NCBI GenBank assembly: GCA_047517625.1
Contig: JAKZSO010000022.1
Span: 1 to 8,196 of the forward strand
Length of the DNA: 8,196 nt
Reading direction: 5' to 3'
Source of the DNA: JABHVE01 sp047517625
Lineage (GTDB): Bacteria; Pseudomonadota; Alphaproteobacteria; UBA2966; CAIVPW01
Shown: piece after piece, positions 5,171-8,196 of the stretch
How the letters are laid out: every line of letters starts with the position of its first letter
Position numbering within the stretch: the first letter of the stretch is position 1
Notes under the pieces: model-generated
What the model saw: only the letters and a program-made list of their open reading frames with translations
Told to the model about the DNA's origin: nothing
Database searches by the model: none
Translations under genes and position numbers: made by a program

Positions 5171-5605
5171 AAAGTCGCGCTCGTGGAAAGTACCAGCTCG
5201 GGATGGGCGGCTGATGGCTCGCAGCAACGCCCCAAAGGCGATTGGGAAGCCCGTCGCCTGGGTGCGGCGCCAGGCGCTTCACTGATCCAGCAAGCGGACA
5301 TGGCGTCACGCGAAGTTTTCTCGGCTTGCGGAATTCCGCTTTCGGTCGTGATTGACGCCGAAGGCACCGGCCAAAGAGAAGGTTTCCGGCGCTTGCTTCA
5401 TTCTACGATCATGCCGCTGGGAAGGATCGTTGCCGAGGAATTGTCGAACAAATTCGAGGCCGACATTTCCCTGGGCTTCGACGCCCTGTTTGCGGCGGAC
5501 CTTTCAGGCCGCGCAAGGGCTTTCCAGTCGCTTGTCGGCGGCGGCATGGACCCCGGCAAAGCGGCGTCGCTCGCCGGGCTCATGACCATGGAGGACGAAG
5601 GTTGA
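5162..5605 (+). pseudogene. Phage portal protein, C-terminal remnant
   Basis: The frame begins (TTG at 5162) inside a domain, with LRGKVALVESTSSGW, then GDWEARRLGAAPGASLIQQA, ACGIPLSVVIDAEGTGQREG, RLLHSTIMPLGRIVAEELS, and LFAADLSGRARAFQSLVGGG to a short acidic end. This is the C-terminal portion of the HK97-family portal, which forms the dodecameric DNA channel at the head vertex. Roughly the first half or more of the usual 380-430 residues is missing. It has no ribosome binding site and fuses onto the connector end, so it is a remnant even though the frame itself is open. Its place after the connector departs from the usual order portal, protease, capsid, connector. Its end carries the GGAGG that serves the next gene. 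Confidence 0.8.
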
Positions 5606-5796
5606 ACACTGGCAAACCAAGGCAAACGCGCTGCAAAATCATGGGATGCGACGGCGAGCACCGCCACATCCGCCGTGGGCTTTGTCCCAAGCATTATTTC
5701 CGATGGCGAGTTCACGGCAACCCGCACACGAAATTAGTCCGGCAACCCCGGGCCAAAATGGTCCGGGGCGTCATGGAAAGCGAGGCCGAAAACTAA
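5602..5796 (+). CDS. Small single zinc-finger protein (C-x4-C, C-x2-H)
   Basis: A 64-residue basic protein with one predicted zinc site formed by C11, C16, C28 and H31, in the arrangement C-x4-C-x11-C-x2-H followed by YFRWRVHGNP. This motif is common in small phage proteins and as an add-on to HNH homing nucleases, where it aids DNA contact; no nuclease domain is present here. The start is a TTG overlapping the portal stop, supported by GGAGG at 5590-5594 with a seven-base spacing, which is strong evidence that the gene is translated. Its stop TAA overlaps the ATG of its paralogue at 5796. Confidence 0.72.
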   Translation: MNTGKPRQTRCKIMGCDGEHRHIRRGLCPKHYFRWRVHGNPHTKLVRQPRAKMVRGVMESEAEN

Positions 5797-6032
5797 TGGC
5801 GGCACAACAACCGAGGCTGACACTTTGCAAAATTCCTGGATGCGGCGAGGCGCCTAAAATCCGGCGCGGCTGGTGCCCCCGGCATTACATGAGATGGAGA
5901 CGGAACGGCGAACCGCTTGAAACGAGGGTCAAAAAACCCCGCGCCAAGTGCTCACTAACTGGCTGCGGCCGATCGCACCATGCGAAAGGCTTTTGCCACC
6001 GTCATTACCGCCAACGCGGTTCACTGAGCTAG
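5796..6032 (+). CDS. Small double zinc-finger protein, paralogue of the preceding gene
   Basis: A 78-residue, strongly basic protein with two fingers of the same type as the gene before it: C11, C16, C27, H30 followed by YMRWRRNGEP, and C52, C57, C67, H70 followed by YRQRG. The spacing between the second and third ligand is 10 and 9 residues, against 11 in the neighbour's finger. The gene pair thus carries three related fingers, probably from duplication. The ATG overlaps the upstream stop, and a GAGG about ten bases earlier may serve as ribosome binding site. The 3' end overlaps by 12 bases the convergent gene on the other strand. Likely nucleic-acid binding; function unproved. Confidence 0.7.
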   Translation: MAAQQPRLTLCKIPGCGEAPKIRRGWCPRHYMRWRRNGEPLETRVKKPRAKCSLTGCGRSHHAKGFCHRHYRQRGSLS

Positions 6033-6245
6033 ATACGCGCCAGCGACCGCCGGACCAGATGGCGGCTCAGCCTGCCACGTGCCGCACCAATCATCTTTGC
6101 GTACGGTTGGCCAAACGGCTTGATACTTTTCTTCACCCGGGTACAAGTGCACAGTCGGCGGCACACCTCGGCAAAGTCCCTCTCCGGATTCAGTTCCAGG
6201 GTGGTCACTATCAAAGAACATGCAAGTCTCGCAGCTTCTTTTCAT
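6021..6245 (-). CDS. Small four-cysteine phage protein (CxxC ... WCG type)
   Basis: A 74-residue protein read from the minus strand. C5 and C8 (CETCMFFD), C25 (GLCRGVPPTV) and C54 (DDWCGTW) would hold one metal ion. The pattern of an N-terminal CxxC followed by two aromatics, then G-x-C-R with PPT, then WP and a closing D-W-C-G-x-W is one that I recognise from many small uncharacterised proteins of alphaproteobacterial prophages. The ATG (bases 6243-6245) is preceded on the minus strand by GAAGGA at a nine-base spacing. It converges on the double zinc-finger gene. Orientation against all head genes suggests separate control. Function unknown. Confidence 0.75.
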   Translation of the reverse strand: MKRSCETCMFFDSDHPGTESGEGLCRGVPPTVHLYPGEEKYQAVWPTVRKDDWCGTWQAEPPSGPAVAGAYLAQ

Positions 6246-6341
6246 TCCTTGGATTCCTTCGTCCCCAAAAAGGGCCTGTCAAATACACCTTGCCCTGGTG
6301 CGGGTAAACCACATCAAGCGAGGGGTGGCTTTATCGCCGCG

Positions 6342-6357
6342 GCAATCCATGGATTGC
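6342..6357. repeat. 16-bp perfect palindrome between two minus-strand genes
   Basis: gcaatccatggattgc reads identically on both strands. It lies in the 140-base gap between the end of the gene at 6386-6586 and the start of the one at 6021-6245. With one mismatch the arms extend a further two pairs (gc and gc). Either a repressor-binding site ahead of the four-cysteine gene or a transcript hairpin is possible. Confidence 0.5.
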
Positions 6358-6385
6358 GGCTGACCGGCCCGCACACACGCGCAGA

Positions 6386-6586
6386 TCACAGCTTGGGCCG
6401 GCACTTCACATCCGTACATTGTAGGATCATGCGCTTATTCGCGTCTGGCTGGCGGCGCTTGGCCCACTGACCGGCGGCCTGCCGCGTGTGGAACCAGCGA
6501 GCCAGCGAATAGTAAATTCGGCCAGTTTGGGCCCGAAGCCAGACGTGAAAATGCGGTCTATTTGTGGCCACGTTTGCAATTGGCAA
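6386..6586 (-). CDS. Small basic hypothetical protein on the minus strand
   Basis: A 66-residue protein with a compact composition unlike the shadow frames around it: aromatic and basic residues alternate (RPHFHVWLRAQTGRIYYSLA, then RWFHTRQAAGQWAKRRQPD) and it ends with a C-x5-C pair (LQCTDVKCRPKL). I do not know a named family, though it has the look of small conserved phage proteins. The first available start is a TTG at the complement of 6584-6586, with a GTG five codons further in; neither has a good Shine-Dalgarno sequence, so the true start is uncertain. It shares orientation with the four-cysteine gene downstream and may be co-transcribed with it. The overlapping longer plus- and minus-strand frames show no comparable features. 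Confidence 0.5.
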   Translation of the reverse strand: MPIANVATNRPHFHVWLRAQTGRIYYSLARWFHTRQAAGQWAKRRQPDANKRMILQCTDVKCRPKL

Positions 6587-6678
6587 GGGGCGGCGCGGCT
6601 TGTCAATTGGAAATGCGAGTCAGCGATTTGGCCGCCAGACAACCACATGTTGCGTTTTTCATTTGGCTGTGCACTATC

Positions 6679-6718
6679 AACGGGGCCGGGAAGGCAATTT
6701 CGCCACCCCGGCCCCGTT
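6679..6718. promoter_or_regulatory. 12-bp perfect inverted repeat in the divergent intergenic region
   Basis: aacggggccggg at 6679-6690 and its exact complement at 6707-6718 enclose a 16-base loop. It lies between the minus-strand small gene and the DUF3102-like gene, 57 bases before the latter's start. A T-triplet after the right arm and several T on the opposite strand are too few for a typical terminator. It could be a terminator of a transcript entering from either side, an attenuator, or an operator. A smaller repeat (aggaa/ttcct) follows at 6725-6741. Confidence 0.45.
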
Positions 6719-6774
6719 TCGCCTAGGAATATTGAGTTCCTCGACGGCGACGGCGCAATCCAAGGACCAAACCC

Positions 6775-7464
6775 TTGAATCACCCGACGAATTTACCCCA
6801 AACCAGCACCGAAAGTCACGCCGTCCCGCGCAGCATCGCTTTTGACGGGCTCGATAACTTCAATTTGAATCGCCGGATCGGCGAGGAAAATCAAACGATT
6901 AGCGCTGCGCTCGTGGCTCGCCGGAGCGCGGAGAAAACTGCCGTCAAGGCCGCGTGGCGGCTGGGCGCGCTCTTGGCCGAAAAGAAACGCCGCTTGCCCC
7001 ATGGGGCATTTGGGCCCTGGCTTGAATCAGTCGGGATCGCGACTTCGAGCGCGAGCGAGTACATGCAGTTGGCCGCCCAAATTTCCGGCGCCGGAAATTT
7101 GGGGGCGTCAATCAGGGCAACCATCAGATCGCTCGGGCCGCCGCCCAAGCCCAAGCCCGTCACCGCCGTCCAGCCTGTGCCAGACGAGCCCGAGCCCGCC
7201 GGGGCCGACCCCGCCGAGGTCATTGCTGCTCTGGAAGACGATCTGGGCAGCGCCCAGGAACGCGTTGCGCTCATGGAAGAGTCGGTCGATCCGAAAAGCC
7301 GGAAGGTATTCGACAAGATCAATAATCAATCCGAATTGATCAGGACGCTCAAGGCGTCTGTCGCCAACTGGCAAGGCAAACACGCCGACGCGGTGCGCGA
7401 AATCAGGTCACTCAAACGCACGGTCAAGGCGCTTGAACTGGCGAATTCACGGCAATCCGTGTGA
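6775..7464 (+). CDS. DUF3102-like protein with coiled-coil tail
   Basis: A 229-residue soluble protein. After an unstructured N-terminus, residues 30-105 match the DUF3102 pattern: helices with AWRLGALLAEKKRRL, the signature LPHGAFGPWLESVGI, and a following helix SSASEYMQLA. A Pro-rich linker (about 121-145, PPPKPKPV) leads to a long charged coiled coil (about 147-222) ending KRTVKALELANSRQSV. DUF3102 proteins are common on phages, plasmids and islands; their biochemical role is not settled, and a DNA-related or partition-like role is only a guess. The TTG start at 6775 is chosen because AAGGA sits about eight bases upstream and no ATG exists nearby in frame. The gene is intact, unlike the head genes, and ends before a likely terminator at 7569-7608. 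Confidence 0.72.
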   Translation: MNHPTNLPQTSTESHAVPRSIAFDGLDNFNLNRRIGEENQTISAALVARRSAEKTAVKAAWRLGALLAEKKRRLPHGAFGPWLESVGIATSSASEYMQLAAQISGAGNLGASIRATIRSLGPPPKPKPVTAVQPVPDEPEPAGADPAEVIAALEDDLGSAQERVALMEESVDPKSRKVFDKINNQSELIRTLKASVANWQGKHADAVREIRSLKRTVKALELANSRQSV

Positions 7465-7568
7465 GCACTGGCCAATTCCCGGCGATTGGCGACAGGCCAC
7501 GGCCATGTGGTGGTCCATTGGCCCCGGGGCCACATTATCTTGTATGTGGCTCCGCCCTAGAGTAAAAC

Positions 7569-7608
7569 CTAAAAGACCGGGGACAATACCGCCCCCGGCC
7601 AATTTTAG
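7569..7608. terminator. Likely intrinsic terminator after the DUF3102-like gene
   Basis: A stem ccgggg (7577-7582) with ccccgg (7593-7598) is flanked by ctaaaa (7569-7574) and ttttag (7603-7608), which are complementary to each other. A GC-rich stem with A-run and T-run flanks fits a terminator usable from both sides. It lies about 105 bases after the gene's stop codon. A 14-bp palindrome at 7519-7532 (tggccccggggcca) stands between. Confidence 0.5.
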
Positions 7609-7841
7609 TCCCGGTTCGGACTTGCGAAGGTCCGAGTCGGCGGCGCAACCCAGGCTGAACCCTGTTTTGCTGAACGAATCTAACCCAACTCGACTCTCGA
7701 ATGCGAGCGCAATTTTTCGTCCCGACCCGGGTTCAAGGTCCGTGGGCGTCAAGCCGGAGCCCGCTCACTTCGCGTTCTCGAAGCGCTCACGCTCGCGGGC
7801 ACCTGCCGCTGTGCATCAGTCACCAACAACCAAAAAAGCCG
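7609..7841. other. About 230 bases without a convincing gene
   Basis: A plus-strand frame is open from 7433 to 8026, but its translation (many Pro, Arg and Ser, no hydrophobic pattern, no ribosome binding site) looks like chance in GC-rich sequence. The stretch holds a hairpin at 7616-7635 (tcggac with gtccga) and a small one near 7701-7712 (ctcg/cgag). No promoter motif is clear. Confidence 0.35.
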
Positions 7842-8155
7842 GTCCCGGTATGGCACGGGACGTGACGCGCCCTCTTGGGGCGGTAGCACCAAATACCAAG
7901 AGCCGAGGCCGTTGCGGGCCTTGGCGCAATTCCTGGCAATGGTCCGAACCCATCCCGCGAGCCGTTGCATGCTCGCGCACTTCTACCCCGGTGCTCCCTC
8001 AGCCATGGGAGTTCGTAGCAACTTGAGGCCGTAAGGCGACGCACCGGGGGCATTGATCCTTCCCCGGTGGCCGTGTCGGATGGCACGGGAAGTGAAACGA
8101 GTACGCGAACGGCTTAGGTCGTTTCCCCATGATCCGGGGACTAGGGTCCGGACCC
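7842..8155 (+). ncRNA. Hairpin-dense block, candidate large structured RNA (possibly HEARO/omega RNA)
   Basis: Nearly the whole interval can be folded into consecutive stems. Arms seen directly: 7842-7847 with 7856-7861; 7902-7910 with 7917-7925 (one G-T pair); 7956-7962 with 7971-7977; 7994-7998 with 8007-8011; 8028-8030 with 8035-8037 closing a GTAA (GNRA-type) loop; 8042-8049 with 8062-8069; 8071-8077 with 8082-8088 (one G-T pair); 8094-8100 with 8119-8125; 8125-8128 with 8136-8139; and a palindrome at 8144-8155. No coding frame is convincing here. A block of about 310 bases ending roughly 30 bases before an ATG at 8186 would fit the HEARO RNA placed upstream of an IscB gene, but no IscB sequence is visible in the window. 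The strand is inferred from that placement; most stems could also form on the minus strand. Confidence 0.38.
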
Positions 8156-8196
8156 ATTAAGGGGATTCCCAAAGCGGGGCTGGCATGATTCATTGT

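Noticed and set aside
6427..6783. Overlapping open frames on both strands between 6427 and 6845
   Set aside because: None shows a domain or a credible start; the compact minus-strand frame at 6386-6586 and the DUF3102-like gene explain the coding signal better.
7433..8026. Plus-strand open frame (197 codons) after the DUF3102-like gene
   Set aside because: No ribosome binding site, composition dominated by Pro/Arg/Ser, and it runs through a likely terminator and into the hairpin block.
8119..8160. Possible group I intron core (ggactaggg) near the right edge
   Set aside because: The partner element expected for the P7 pairing is not visible in the window; ordinary hairpins explain the sequence.

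Overview
The window is GC-rich and packed with short genes and gene remains. Its recognisable parts come from a tailed phage with an HK97-type head. The terminase, portal, capsid and connector remnants look most like prophages of Alphaproteobacteria (Hyphomicrobiales/Rhodobacterales type). That host call rests on remembered family resemblance and base composition, not on a search. I read the window as a decayed, rearranged prophage or phage-derived island.

Left part (1-1234): an HNH endonuclease whose original stop was bypassed by a 23-bp tandem duplication, then an intact small secreted protein (388-828), then a fragment of a major capsid protein with an in-frame TAG, joined to the C-terminal end of an unrelated coiled-coil protein. 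A stretch of about 420 bases with no convincing gene follows.

Middle part (1659-3802): an apparent four-gene operon with overlapping stop/start codons. It holds a small unknown protein, a double winged-helix protein of the phage/plasmid replication type, a small acidic protein and a double zinc-ribbon protein. The winged-helix gene is frameshifted. The cause can be read directly: the third unit of a 33-bp (11-codon) repeat is exactly 10 bases short.

Head-gene graveyard (3893-5605): the C-terminal end of the large terminase with an internal deletion, a truncated second HNH gene with an in-frame TAG, the C-terminal half of the prohead protease, a head-tail connector gene with a one-base deletion, and the C-terminal part of the portal. 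The pieces abut or overlap and are not in the usual order, so several deletions or recombination events have occurred.

Right part (5602-8196): two small open genes coding for C-x4-C/C-x2-H zinc fingers (three fingers in all), two small genes on the opposite strand (one a four-cysteine protein), an intact DUF3102-like protein with a coiled-coil tail, a likely terminator, and finally about 320 bases made almost entirely of consecutive hairpins. That last block has no convincing gene and looks like a large structured RNA. Its form and position, ending just before a possible start codon at the window edge, would fit an IscB-associated HEARO/omega RNA, but this is a hypothesis.
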